From: Cobetia amphilecti
Lineage (GTDB): Bacteria > Pseudomonadota > Gammaproteobacteria > Pseudomonadales > Halomonadaceae
Direction of reading: 5' to 3'
DNA: 64,000 nucleotides
NCBI RefSeq assembly: GCF_020217465.1
Contig: NZ_CP084115.1
Coordinates: 248,001 to 312,000 of the forward strand
In this document: positions 1 to 8,068 of the stretch, piece by piece
Layout: every line of letters begins with the position of its first letter
How positions within the stretch are numbered: position 1 is the first letter of the stretch
Made by a program: the position numbers and the translations under genes
The notes under the pieces: model-generated
Told to the model about the DNA's origin: nothing
Databases searched by the model: none
What the model saw: only the letters and a program-made list of their open reading frames with translations

Positions 1-451
1 GCAAGGGTAGCGGCAGCTCCGCGATCTCATCGAGAAACAGCGTCCCCCCATCTGCCGCCACGGCGAGCCCCTGCTGGGCGCTCACGGCCCCCGTGAAAGC
101 CCCGCGCACATGTCCGAACAATTGCGACTCCAGCAGCTCTGCCGGAATGGCGGCACAATTGACGGCGATGAACGGGCCGTCACGTACCGGGCTATGGCGG
201 TGAATGGCAGTGGCACACAATTCCTTGCCGCTGCCGCTTTCGCCGGTGATGAAGATGGGAGCGTCCGAGTGGGCGACCTGGATGAGAGTGCGATAGAGCG
301 TCTGCATGGCCGATGAGTCTCCGATAAACTCCCCAAAACCGCGAGGTCGCTTTACCGGTAGTTCCCTTACCCGCGAGGTAGTGGAGATATCGTCAGCCAG
401 ATTCAATGCAGTAGCCGATGATGCAGCCTGATGAGCTTTCAGTGCGGTCAT
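1..451 (-). CDS. sigma-54-dependent activator (AAA+ domain), 3' part outside window
   Basis: Reverse-strand reading from ATG 451-449 is open to the window edge, so the protein is cut after about 150 residues. It shows a Walker A GESGSGKE, the sigma-54 contact loop GAFTGA and a Walker [13 protein letters not shown], which together define a bacterial enhancer-binding protein that drives open-complex formation by RpoN polymerase. AGGGAA lies about 9 nt before the ATG. Only about 35 residues precede the AAA+ core, so there is no receiver, PAS or GAF domain at the N terminus; signal input must come from elsewhere, for example a partner protein, or the protein is always active. It lies downstream of, and on the same strand as, the HfaB-like gene set, whose promoter region carries a -24/-12 element, so it is the natural candidate activator of that set (inference). 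The C-terminal DNA-binding domain is not visible. Confidence 0.9.
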   Translation of the reverse strand, partial: MTALKAHQAASSATALNLADDISTTSRVRELPVKRPRGFGEFIGDSSAMQTLYRTLIQVAHSDAPIFITGESGSGKELCATAIHRHSPVRDGPFIAVNCAAIPAELLESQLFGHVRGAFTGAVSAQQGLAVAADGGTLFLDEIAELPLPL

Positions 452-797
452 GAGTGTTGTTCCCTTGCTGCTGGTCTTTCTGCATTGCCTGCGCTTCGTG
501 CGAGCGGGCTGCGAAAGAATAATTGTCGGGCTGCTTCTGGTGACAGCCTCACCGGAGAGTCTGGATTCTCCAGCGTTGAGTGTTCGTCTTGGGGGTTTAT
601 CGAGTACCCATATAGAGGTTAATGACTTGTGCGAGATGATCATGGCGGTTTTTAGTGCGTTTTTTCCGCTCCCCCTGAGTGGCAGACTTCTCAGTCTCGA
701 CGCTCGCCTGGCTAACCAACTCTCTACTCACGCTGAAAGGGTGAGTTCTGGTATCTGACGGTCTGTCTTCCCGCGGATGACTGTCCCGAGCAGTGCA
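452..797. other. intergenic region before the sigma-54 activator gene
   Basis: About 346 bases without a convincing gene. Short reading frames here lack ribosome sites and codon bias. It must hold the promoter of the activator gene, on the minus strand, and the end of the HfaA-like transcript. I see a short dyad (CTGAG...CTCAG) but no hairpin followed by a T-run and no clear -24/-12 element. Confidence 0.5.
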
Positions 798-1181
798 TCA
801 CTGGGCGTCTTCCTCTTCATCTTCGTTGTTGTGGGTAATGGTAAAGTCAGTCGACGACGTCTGAGAGCTGCCATCCGCGGATTGATCCGCAGTGCTGTCG
901 ATGGTGCCGGTGGAACCATCACTCAGTGTCTGTTCGATCTGTTGCCAGTTGCCGATCGAGGTACTGCTGCCGGTATTGAGGGTGTATTCCCCGATATTGG
1001 TATCGGACCCTTCCCCCAGGCTGCCGGCCTTCTTGCTCTCGTAGAGAATCAGGGCGGATTCGGCGCTACGTGCCGGAAAGTCGTAGGGGAAGGGGCCCAT
1101 CAACGAGTTGGCGCTGGCGCTACCGGCCAGCAGGAACCCCGCGCCCACGACTCCCAGGCTGATACGTGTGAAAGCATTCAT
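798..1181 (-). CDS. small secreted HfaA-like protein
   Basis: A 127-residue protein with a signal peptide (cleavage after about residue 24, ...SASA/NS) and a strong AAGGAG 7 nt before the ATG. The mature part holds a short curlin-like stretch, TGSSTSIGNWQQIEQ followed by DGSTGTIDSTADQ, then a Ser/Thr/Asp-rich tail ending in an acidic run. The pattern SIGN...Q...DGS..TI resembles HfaA, the small holdfast-anchor protein of Caulobacter; this is a family resemblance from memory, not an alignment. It follows the repeat protein and the HfaB/CsgG-like gene on the same strand, after a hairpin at 1253-1280. Likely role: exported surface or adhesion subunit. An unrelated secreted protein is possible. 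Confidence 0.65.
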   Translation of the reverse strand: MNAFTRISLGVVGAGFLLAGSASANSLMGPFPYDFPARSAESALILYESKKAGSLGEGSDTNIGEYTLNTGSSTSIGNWQQIEQTLSDGSTGTIDSTADQSADGSSQTSSTDFTITHNNEDEEEDAQ

Positions 1182-1252
1182 GTCTTGCTCCTTTCGGTCT
1201 GTGAAAGATGCAGTGTCTGATGCGTGAGACGTCTGATGTCAGCAGGTGCTGA

Positions 1253-1280
1253 AACACACGCGGGTTGCCCCGCGTGTGTT
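1253..1280 (-). terminator. hairpin between repeat-protein and HfaA-like genes
   Basis: Perfect 12-bp arms (AACACACGCGGG / CCCGCGTGTGTT) around a 4-nt loop. On the minus strand only a short T-rich end follows, so it may be a weak terminator or an RNA-processing and stability element setting different levels of the two neighbours. Confidence 0.55.
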
Positions 1281-1297
1281 GGTTGCCTGCAGAGGGG

Positions 1298-2167
1298 TTA
1301 CGGAGTCACGGGGCCGACGCTGATGGACATGTTGTTACCCACGGAGGTCGCGGCATTATTGATGACCGGGCCTTCGAAGCTGCCTGTCGGCGGCAGATCC
1401 AGCGTGATGTTGCTGACTTTGGCAGTCGAGCTGATGTTGGCGAAGCTCATCTGGGTATTGTCGGCAATCAGGGCGCTATCGATATCAGTGCTATCCAGAG
1501 TGACCGACATATTGTTGCCTACGGAGGTCGCGGCATTGTCCACGCTCAGGTTGAGAATGTTGTCGACCTTGGCCAATGATTCGACTTCAGCAGTGCCCGG
1601 GTAGAAGAAATAGCCACCAGAACCCGCCAAGAACTGCTCATTGTGTAGGTTGACCATGGCATCACTATCCACCGAGACATTGTTGCCCACCGAAGTAGCG
1701 GCATTCTCAAGCGACTCTAGGCGAGTAATGTCAGGATTAGGCGTGGAGCCGGCATAGCTGATATAGACATCGACATCAGCGTTAGCGTTTGCAACTGCAT
1801 CTGCACTCGCATTGGCTGCTGAATGATGATTCCAGCTGTGTGCATTCGCAGCGGATGACGCGCTGCTGCCTGCACTGAGGCTATCAACTAGTTCGATGGA
1901 AGGGTCACCTGCTTCACCTGCACCGTAGCTGACATCACTGACGATGGCTTCGGAGCTGACGTCACCGATCTGCTTTTGCAGACTTTCGACCATCACCAGG
2001 CCGCCTGGATCTTTGATTTTCGGGTCAATATAGACATCAATATTGACATCAGTATTGACATACCCATCCCAATTCCAATCCACGTTATTGAAGGCTTGCG
2101 CTTGGCTTGCCATCATCACACCACTTACGAGACCGATGGCGACTGCGAGCTTATTATAGGTAGTCAT
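1298..2167 (-). CDS. secreted protein with three NAATSVGNN repeats (possible HfaD-like adhesin)
   Basis: 289 residues from ATG 2167 (AGGA 8 nt upstream; an ATG at 2182 is in frame but has a poorer site). A signal peptide ends near MASQAQA/FNN. The mature protein starts with Asp/Asn-rich sequence (VDWNWDGYVNTDVNIDVYID), has a Ser/Ala/Asn-rich middle (about residues 100-130), then three near-identical blocks, NAATSVGNN(V/M)S, at residues about 155, 211 and 271; the last ends the protein. Widely spaced short Asn/Gly/Ser repeats are typical of self-assembling or amyloid-like surface proteins and adhesins. It sits directly after the HfaB/CsgG-like pore gene (25 nt gap), so it is probably a client of that pore. 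HfaD, the third holdfast anchor protein, is the nearest named analogue by context; this is inference. No enzyme motif is visible. Confidence 0.7.
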   Translation of the reverse strand: MTTYNKLAVAIGLVSGVMMASQAQAFNNVDWNWDGYVNTDVNIDVYIDPKIKDPGGLVMVESLQKQIGDVSSEAIVSDVSYGAGEAGDPSIELVDSLSAGSSASSAANAHSWNHHSAANASADAVANANADVDVYISYAGSTPNPDITRLESLENAATSVGNNVSVDSDAMVNLHNEQFLAGSGGYFFYPGTAEVESLAKVDNILNLSVDNAATSVGNNMSVTLDSTDIDSALIADNTQMSFANISSTAKVSNITLDLPPTGSFEGPVINNAATSVGNNMSISVGPVTP

Positions 2168-2192
2168 TGTCATGTTCCTCATGAATGTTGAC

Positions 2193-3146
2193 TTATTGTG
2201 CTGCGCTGGATGCTGCCGATGTTTCTGTTGCAGGTGCCTCTGTTGCGGGTGCTTCTCTCAACGGTGTTGCGACTGCTGCGGTACTGCCTGATGCCGAATT
2301 GGCTGCGGCCACTTGCTGCGTGTTGCCGTCTTTCGCTGCAACATGCTGTCCCGGGTGAAGCTCGCATTCCTGTCCCGCAGGTACAGGAAGCCCCAGGCCT
2401 TCAGTCAGAAGCTGATACGCGCCCATCTCCACGACTGATCTCACGCCCAGCTGCAGTGGTTCATTGCGTACTGCGCCGGAGTCAAACTCGACCAACTGAT
2501 TGCCGAAGAAGCGGTAGATACCGGCTTCGACTTCATAACCCACCACCTGCTTCTGCAGGCTGGTGACATAGACGGTGCGGAAAGTGCGGATATCGACCAT
2601 GCGCAGATCCAGGCCGACGTTGATGACTGCAGTGCGCAGTCCGGCCCCGATTCCGCTGACGAACAGGCGAGCTCCACCACTTGAAATGTTGTAATTGAGC
2701 TCTGTCAGTGCGCCGAGAACTACGAAATGCGAAGGGAGAACTGCCAGTTTGCGCGGCGAGTAGGCCATGGCCTTATTCTCGAAAAGCTGCTGCTCTGCCA
2801 GCGGGACTCGTACATCGAGACGCTCGGTAAGATGTACCTTGCGAGTCTTGTAGAGAGCACTTATCAGCATCTCTGATACGCCCTGGGTCACGGCAGCACT
2901 CTCTGTCACGGTGGAGTAACTGCGTTGACCGGTCTTGTCCGTCACCTGACCCACTGCAATCACAGGCAGGTTGGTGGCTCCCTGAATTCGACTGAGTGAT
3001 ACGAGGCATTCGCTATATGGCGTATTGTTGGAGGTGACTGGTGGCCCTACGACCGGTTCGACATTGTCGAATTTCGGTTCGACAGCGGCGCAGCCCCCCA
3101 GCACTGTGGCCATGCAAGCGGCCATGCATATCCGTGGCTTAAACAT
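2193..3146 (-). CDS. CsgG/HfaB-family outer-membrane lipoprotein
   Basis: 317 residues from ATG 3146, chosen because GGGGAA lies 8 nt upstream; the in-frame ATG at 3173 has none. The signal peptide ends in the lipobox VLGGC/AA, so this is a lipoprotein. The body has CsgG-type features: a conserved start (IAVGQVTDKTGQ), VTQGVSEMLISAL, a segment VVLGALTELNYN, a glycine-rich hairpin segment (GGARLFVSGIGAG) and VDIRTFRTVYVTSLQKQVVGYEV. CsgG forms a nonameric secretion pore for curli and HfaB serves holdfast anchoring. A Thr/Ala-rich tail of about 45 residues follows the core. First gene of the minus-strand set, with the repeat protein and HfaA-like protein downstream and a -24/-12 promoter about 90 nt upstream. 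HfaB-like is preferred over curli because no csgA/B/E/F is seen. Confidence 0.85.
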   Translation of the reverse strand: MFKPRICMAACMATVLGGCAAVEPKFDNVEPVVGPPVTSNNTPYSECLVSLSRIQGATNLPVIAVGQVTDKTGQRSYSTVTESAAVTQGVSEMLISALYKTRKVHLTERLDVRVPLAEQQLFENKAMAYSPRKLAVLPSHFVVLGALTELNYNISSGGARLFVSGIGAGLRTAVINVGLDLRMVDIRTFRTVYVTSLQKQVVGYEVEAGIYRFFGNQLVEFDSGAVRNEPLQLGVRSVVEMGAYQLLTEGLGLPVPAGQECELHPGQHVAAKDGNTQQVAAANSASGSTAAVATPLREAPATEAPATETSAASSAAQ

Positions 3147-3237
3147 GCTGGAAGTTCCCCTGGTGTGACGCATGATCCTGCGCCGTTATTTTCTCTCTGA
3201 TATGTCTCTATCAGTTGTTCTGCCGTGTTTTCTAAGG

Positions 3238-3253
3238 GGCACGAAGCGTGCCA
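3238..3253 (-). promoter_or_regulatory. sigma-54 (-24/-12) promoter of the hfa-like set
   Basis: On the minus strand the sequence reads TGGCACG-CTTC-GTGCC. The -24 element is a perfect TGGCACG and the GC of the -12 element sits at the correct spacing. It lies about 90 nt before the CsgG-like start codon, and the same gene neighbourhood carries a sigma-54 activator. Confidence 0.7.
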
Positions 3254-3283
3254 AACAATTTCACAATATTTCACAGACACTTA

Positions 3284-3305
3284 CGCATTAATGCGCAATG
3301 TTGCG
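3284..3305. promoter_or_regulatory. tandem dyads CGCA-N4-TGCG, candidate activator sites
   Basis: Two overlapping palindromes, CGCATTAATGCG (3284-3295) and CGCAATGTTGCG (3294-3305), share the form CGCA-N4-TGCG. They lie 30-50 bp upstream of the -24 element, closer than many enhancers but in the right orientation for an enhancer-binding protein. Confidence 0.45.
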
Positions 3306-3699
3306 TGCGATGCGTTTTGCAAATGGCGAAGCGAAGTGAGGGGAAATACCACGGGCGTGGTGCCAGTGATGAGTCGCTGATTAAGCCGGTTATCTCACGG
3401 AAGATGAGAATTCGCGGCAACAGGATGAGTCGGGATTGGCGAGAGGGGATGACTGAGGGAATTTGTCATCCGCGAGGCACAGGCAGCCTCATGTTTTCTT
3501 GAGAAGGGTGATGGCGGGTGTGGTGTGAGATTGGATGGTCTTTTAACGTTCTTGCGGATCAGATCTCTGTGCTTATTTCATGAATCTCGGGGTTGAAGTC
3601 TGTTGCATGGCCCATAGGTGGGACAGTGCGGGCAAGCCGCATGCTAGAACGCCAGATTCCACTTTCCTCAATGCAGGACATTGATGCCTTAAGGAGAGC

Positions 3700-4809
3700 A
3701 TGATGACAGCTTCACGCCATATGACCTCGTACAACGCCACTTCTGCTCTTTCGTCCAAGCAACGCCAACATGAGCAGACCGATGGTGGCAACGTCAGCGC
3801 CGCTGCAGAAGCCTCCAATCAGCAGCTGGACGCCCGTCAGACCAATGCCGACCGTGATCAGGCGCCGGAAGCCTATCTCGACAAGTCGGGCAGCGACCGA
3901 GGGTCCGATCACTCGCGAGACGCCTATCCGACGCGTCTGAGCCAGCCGCCGGAGCATCTGTGGCAGAAGCGCCGCGAGCCCGTCGTGCACTCGCGTGCCG
4001 ATGAGGGGCCGCTGGGTGCCGACCAGCTCAAGCGCTTCAAGAAGGACGGCTTCCTGTTCGAGCCGGAATTCCTGGCGCCGGAGGAAGTCGAGGCGCTGAA
4101 GAACGAGCTGGCAGCGCTGCTCGACAACGAAGAGTGGCAGGGTCGTGATTTCACCATCACCGAGCCCAAGAGCCGCGAGATTCGTTCCATCTTCGCCGTG
4201 CATTTCCTGTCTGAGCGCTTCAGAAAGCTGGCGGAAGATCCGCGCCTGACCAGCCGTGCGAGCCAGATTCTCGGCGGCGATGTCTATCTCCATCAGTCGC
4301 GCATCAATTACAAGCCGGGCTTCGAGGGCAAGGGCTTCAACTGGCACTCGGACTTCGAGACCTGGCACGCCGAGGATGGCATGCCGGAGATGCGCGCGGT
4401 CAGCGCCTCGATCATCCTGACCGACAATCACCACTTCAATGGCCCGCTGATGCTGATCCCCGGCTCGCATGAAGTCTTCGTGCACTGCCTGGGCGAGACG
4501 CCGGATGACAACCACAAGTCATCCCTGCAGACCCAGAAGGTCGGTGTGCCCTCGCGCGAAGCACTGAGCGAGCTGATCGCTGAACGTGGTATCGAAGCAC
4601 CGACCGGTGCCGCCGGTGGTCTGTTGATGTTCGACTGCAATACGCTGCATGGCTCCAACGCCAACATGTCGCCGGACCCGCGCAGCAACGCCTTCTTCGT
4701 CTACAACCGCGTCGACAATGCGATGCAGGCACCCTTTGCCGCCGCGCGTCCGCGCCCGGAATTTCTCGCGCACCGTCTCGATGGTGGCTGGGATGAACTT
4801 GAAGACTGA
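3700..4809 (+). CDS. ectD: ectoine hydroxylase EctD
   Basis: Non-heme Fe(II)/2-oxoglutarate dioxygenase converting ectoine to 5-hydroxyectoine, a stress protectant. 369 residues; AAGGAG at 3691 serves ATG 3700 or, with better spacing, ATG 3703. Family signatures are complete: HQSRINYKPGFEGKGFNWHSD, with iron ligands His216 and Asp218, WHAEDGMP, and the distal ligand His317 in CNTLHGSNAN followed by PDPRSNAFFVYN. The sequence matches the remembered H. elongata EctD closely over the core. The first 70 or so residues are Gln/Asn/Ser-rich and make the protein about 35 residues longer than usual. ectABC is not in the window, so ectD stands alone as in other Halomonadaceae. A 13-bp tandem repeat begins at its last codons. 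Confidence 0.96.
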   Translation: MMTASRHMTSYNATSALSSKQRQHEQTDGGNVSAAAEASNQQLDARQTNADRDQAPEAYLDKSGSDRGSDHSRDAYPTRLSQPPEHLWQKRREPVVHSRADEGPLGADQLKRFKKDGFLFEPEFLAPEEVEALKNELAALLDNEEWQGRDFTITEPKSREIRSIFAVHFLSERFRKLAEDPRLTSRASQILGGDVYLHQSRINYKPGFEGKGFNWHSDFETWHAEDGMPEMRAVSASIILTDNHHFNGPLMLIPGSHEVFVHCLGETPDDNHKSSLQTQKVGVPSREALSELIAERGIEAPTGAAGGLLMFDCNTLHGSNANMSPDPRSNAFFVYNRVDNAMQAPFAAARPRPEFLAHRLDGGWDELED

Positions 4810-4850
4810 AGTTGAAGACTGAAGTGGAAGACCGAGCTTGAAAGCTGAGC
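4799..4850 (+). repeat. 13-bp x4 degenerate tandem repeat over the ectD stop
   Basis: Units TTGAAGACTGAAG, TTGAAGACTGAAG, TGGAAGACCGAGC and TTGAAAGCTGAGC run head to tail. The first unit includes the last ectD codons and the stop TGA. Probably replication slippage; one of several such arrays at gene ends in this window. Confidence 0.8.
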
Positions 4851-5017
4851 TTTGAAGGTGGCAGTGGACTGAACTGCACAACGCCGGGTTGCGCTCAGGC
4901 GGCGAAATCTCGGACGTTGGTGTGGTAGTGGCAGGCTGTCGGGGCGACGTATCATTGCGATATCTCTCATTGATCGTCTTTCATTGATCCTCCATCACGC
5001 CCCGACAGGAGTTCTGC

Positions 5018-5752
5018 ATGCCGCTTGCTCAGCGTTTCACCCCGCGTTTCAGCGATGGTCGCGTCTTCGCTCATGACCTCGGCAAGGTGGTCTGTGTCGG
5101 CCGCAATTACGCAGCCCACGCCGCGGAGCTCGGCAATGAAGTGCCCAGCGAGCCGTTGCTGTTCATCAAGCCCGCCACCAGCGTGACGCCGATGGACAAG
5201 CCATTGGCGATCTCTCGGCGTCGCGGCCAGTACCACTACGAGGCCGAACTGGCACTGCTGATCGGCAAGCCGCTGTGTGAAGCCAGTGAAGCAGAGGCGC
5301 TGGAAGCACTGGCCGGCATGGGCCTGGCACTGGACCTGACCCTGCGTGAGCGCCAGAGCAAGCTCAAGGCCAAGGGCCAGCCGTGGGAGCTGGCCAAGGC
5401 CTTCGATGGCAGCTGCCCGTTGTCTTCTTTCGTGGCGCTGGAAGGGCCGCGTTGGCGTGATGCCGATGGCGAGCTGCACGATGTGGATTTCCAGGCGCTG
5501 CACTATCGCTTTGCCATCGATGGCGAGCAGCGCCAGCAGGCGGATACCAGCCTTATGCTGTTCCCGATTGCTCGCCTGCTCAGTGAGATCAGCCACAGCT
5601 TCACCCTGTTGCCCGGCGATGTGGTGCTGACCGGCACGCCGGAAGGCGTCGGCGAGCTGAATCCGGATCAGGCGCTGGCACTGGCGCTGGATGCCCCGGA
5701 TGGCAGCGGTGAGCTGCTGCGTGTCGAGACACGCACGCGCGGAGTGGCATGA
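5018..5752 (+). CDS. fumarylacetoacetate hydrolase (FAH) family protein
   Basis: 244 residues, AGGAG 6 nt before the ATG. One FAH C-terminal-type domain: VCVGRNYAAHAAELGNE near the start, FIKPATSV, then metal-binding YHYEAELALLIGK and FDGSCPLSSF, and the late GDVVLTGTPEGVGEL. The family hydrolyses C-C bonds in acylpyruvates and related beta-diketones (YcgM, fumarylpyruvate and oxaloacetate decarboxylase-like members), using Mg2+ or Mn2+ bound by the Glu/Asp set. Short single-domain members like this one are generally acylpyruvases or oxaloacetate tautomerases; the exact substrate cannot be read. It stands alone between ectD and the convergent speA, sharing a bidirectional terminator. Confidence 0.88.
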   Translation: MPLAQRFTPRFSDGRVFAHDLGKVVCVGRNYAAHAAELGNEVPSEPLLFIKPATSVTPMDKPLAISRRRGQYHYEAELALLIGKPLCEASEAEALEALAGMGLALDLTLRERQSKLKAKGQPWELAKAFDGSCPLSSFVALEGPRWRDADGELHDVDFQALHYRFAIDGEQRQQADTSLMLFPIARLLSEISHSFTLLPGDVVLTGTPEGVGELNPDQALALALDAPDGSGELLRVETRTRGVA

Positions 5753-5800
5753 CGTCTGGGTCTGTTCCAGCCAGAACCTGAACTTGAGCTGGCTCTGAAC

Positions 5801-5863
5801 AGCCCTGAGCGAGTAGACAGCAGCTCTGAGCGAGTTGAAATCAGCCCTGAGCGGGTTAAAAAA
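5801..5863 (+). repeat. 21-bp x3 degenerate tandem repeat after the FAH gene
   Basis: Three units starting AGCCCTGAGCGAGTAG, AGCTCTGAGCGAGTTG and AGCCCTGAGCGGGTTA lie just before the terminator, within 50 bp of the stop codon. Confidence 0.75.
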
Positions 5864-5894
5864 AGCCCCTGCCGGGTCACCGGCAGGGGCTTTT
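5858..5894. terminator. bidirectional rho-independent terminator, FAH gene / speA
   Basis: Stem GCCCCTGCCGG (5865-5875) and CCGGCAGGGGC (5880-5890) with loop GTCA, followed by TTTT on the plus strand and preceded by seven A (a T-run on the minus strand). It serves both convergent genes. Confidence 0.9.
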
Positions 5895-5993
5895 GCTGTC
5901 TGGGCTTTTACTTTTGCTATCCGGGCCAATCCTTCCGAACCTGATCCTTCCAAACTCGGTTCATTGAGCCAGGGCCCGAGCCTCGGCAGCGTT

Positions 5994-7892
5994 TCAGCTC
6001 TCCAGGTAGGTATAGCCGTCGAGACCGGCCTTCAGGTCTTCGAGCAGATCTGCCTGTTCCAGCGCATTCAGATTGGATGACTTGAGCTGACGCGCGAGGC
6101 GTGCGGCCAGCTGCTCCGGGTCGAAGTTCACGTAACGCAGCACCTGCGCCACGCTATCTCCCTGAATCGCATGGGAAAGCTGCCACTGGCCATCGTCGTC
6201 GAGGCTGGCATCCACGGAATCGGTATCGCCGAACAGGTTATGCAGGTCGCCGAGGATTTCCTGATAGGCGCCGACCATGAAGAAGCCGAGCAGCTTCTCT
6301 TCATCGGCATGCCATTCCGGCAGCGGCAGGGTGGCGTCCAGGCCCTGATCATCCACATAGGTGTCGATGCGGCCATCGCTGTCGCAGGTGATGTCCTGAA
6401 TCACGCCACGCCGGGTCGGCGCGCGGTCGAGGCCGGTCAGCGGCAAAATCGGGAAGATCTGCTCGATGCCCCAGATGTCCGGCAGCGATTGGAACAGCGA
6501 GAAGTTGACGAACAGCTTGTCGGCCAGCTTCTCGTTCAGCTCATCCAGCACCGCGCGGTGCGAGCGCTGACGGGCATCGAGACGTCCGGCGAGGCTGCGG
6601 CACACGTTGGTATAGATGGCTTCGGCCTCGGCACGGATGGCGATGCTCGCCAGACCCATCACGAAGCGCTCCTGCACCTGATGCTGGGCATGCACCACCG
6701 CGTGGTAGATCTCGACCAGCTCACGTGGCTCAAGCTGTCCCTCCAGACGCGCGGCCTGGGTCCACAGCGCGGCGATCTGGGTGTCATCCTCACGCGGTGC
6801 GGGCAGCGGCAGGTTCACGCGCTCCTCGCCGATCACGTCCGTCACCAGCACCGCGTGGTGGGCGGTCAGCGCGCGGCCGGATTCAGAGATGATATGCGGG
6901 TGAGGCAGGTCGTTCGCCTCACAGACTGCATGGAACGCCCCGACCACGTAGTCGGCATACTCGCGCATCGAGTAGTTGAGCGAGCAGGCGCTTTCCGAGC
7001 GCGTGCCTTCATAGTCCACGCCCAGGCCGCCACCGACATCGACGATTTCCACGCCGGCGCCAGCTTCGTGCAGGCCCTGATAGAAGCGTGCGCACTCGGC
7101 CAGACCGCGCTGGATATCGCTGATGTCCGCGATCTGGGAGCCAAGATGGAAGTGGACCAGCTTGAGGCAGTCCAGCGCATCCACCTCGCGCAGACGCTCG
7201 ACCAGCGCGACGATCTGACTGGCGGTCAGGCCGAACTTGGACTTCTCGCCGCCGGTGTTCTGCCAGTTGCCCTTGCCGATGGTGGCCAGGCGCGCGCGCA
7301 GGCCAATGCGCGGACGCACGCCGAGGCGCCTGGCCTCTTCCAGCACCAGTTCCAGCTCGCTGGCCTTCTCGACCACCAGATGCACGCGGTGGCCGAGCTT
7401 CTCGCCCATCAGCGCCAGACGCACGTATTCGCGGTCCTTGTAGCCATTGCAGACGATCACCGACGGGCCGCTGTCCGACAGCGCCAGCACGGCGAGCAGT
7501 TCCGGCTTGCTGCCGGCTTCCAGCCCGACACGCCCGCGTGAGCGCTCGCTGGTCGCCAGCAGTTCCTCGACCACGCGACGCTGCTGATTGACCTTGATCG
7601 GGTAGACGGCGGTGTAGCTGGCGCCATAGCCGCGCGAGCTGATGGCGGCATCGAAGGCGGCGCACAGCTGCTCGACGCGGTCATGCAGGATATCGGCGAA
7701 GCGAACCAGCAGCGGCAGGCGCAGGCCCTGGGCGCGCGCCTTGTCGATCAGCGAGATCAGCGGCAGCGCAGGCGTGCCCGGCTCGCCATGCGGGCGCACC
7801 AGTGTCAGGCCATCCTGGCCCACGTCGAAATAGCCGCTGCCCCACTGGTCGATGTTGTAGGTGCGGCGTGCTTCGGCTGCAAAGGAGGTCAT
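5994..7892 (-). CDS. speA: biosynthetic arginine decarboxylase SpeA
   Basis: Fold-III PLP enzyme that decarboxylates L-arginine to agmatine, the first step of the agmatine route to putrescine. 632 residues from ATG 7892, which has GGAG 6 nt upstream; the longer frame to 7925 lacks a site. Landmarks: NIDQWGSGYFDVGQDG near the N terminus, the PLP lysine Lys100 in AVYPIKVNQQ, VGLEAGSKPELL, FHLGSQI, the glycine loop VDVGGGLGVDYEG, and a C-terminal sheet domain with GVIQDITCDSDGRID and FFMVGAYQEILGDLHNLFGD. Length is close to E. coli SpeA (658). No speB follows; thrB lies upstream on the same strand with a 176-nt gap. Confidence 0.95.
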   Translation of the reverse strand: MTSFAAEARRTYNIDQWGSGYFDVGQDGLTLVRPHGEPGTPALPLISLIDKARAQGLRLPLLVRFADILHDRVEQLCAAFDAAISSRGYGASYTAVYPIKVNQQRRVVEELLATSERSRGRVGLEAGSKPELLAVLALSDSGPSVIVCNGYKDREYVRLALMGEKLGHRVHLVVEKASELELVLEEARRLGVRPRIGLRARLATIGKGNWQNTGGEKSKFGLTASQIVALVERLREVDALDCLKLVHFHLGSQIADISDIQRGLAECARFYQGLHEAGAGVEIVDVGGGLGVDYEGTRSESACSLNYSMREYADYVVGAFHAVCEANDLPHPHIISESGRALTAHHAVLVTDVIGEERVNLPLPAPREDDTQIAALWTQAARLEGQLEPRELVEIYHAVVHAQHQVQERFVMGLASIAIRAEAEAIYTNVCRSLAGRLDARQRSHRAVLDELNEKLADKLFVNFSLFQSLPDIWGIEQIFPILPLTGLDRAPTRRGVIQDITCDSDGRIDTYVDDQGLDATLPLPEWHADEEKLLGFFMVGAYQEILGDLHNLFGDTDSVDASLDDDGQWQLSHAIQGDSVAQVLRYVNFDPEQLAARLARQLKSSNLNALEQADLLEDLKAGLDGYTYLES

Positions 7893-8068
7893 CGCGGTCT
7901 CCGGAGATGGACGGCGTGAAGGCAAGCCCGGCGGTGCTCAACAGGTGTGGGCAGCGTCGGAGAAGACAATGACGCCCGCAGGAATGCGGGCGCTCAGAGG
8001 GCGCATTATGCCTGCTGGGGGCCAGCAGGCAATTGCTTTGACGACTCGGTCAGTACGGAAGGTACCGA

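Larger units (their letters stand above)
3147..3699. other. divergent intergenic region, hfa-like set / ectD
   Basis: About 550 bases. The left part holds the sigma-54 promoter and dyads listed separately. The right part must contain the ectD promoter; GCTAGAAC near 3650 could be a sigma-S-type -10 element, but this is weak. A plus-strand frame at 3248-3502 has no ribosome site and is not believed. Confidence 0.5.

Noticed and set aside
3248-3502. Plus-strand frame of 84 codons between the hfa-like set and ectD
   Set aside because: No ribosome site, no conserved sequence, and it overlaps the sigma-54 promoter region.
4967-5953. Open minus-strand frame of 328 codons opposite the FAH gene
   Set aside because: Runs across the bidirectional terminator and antisense to a clear FAH enzyme.
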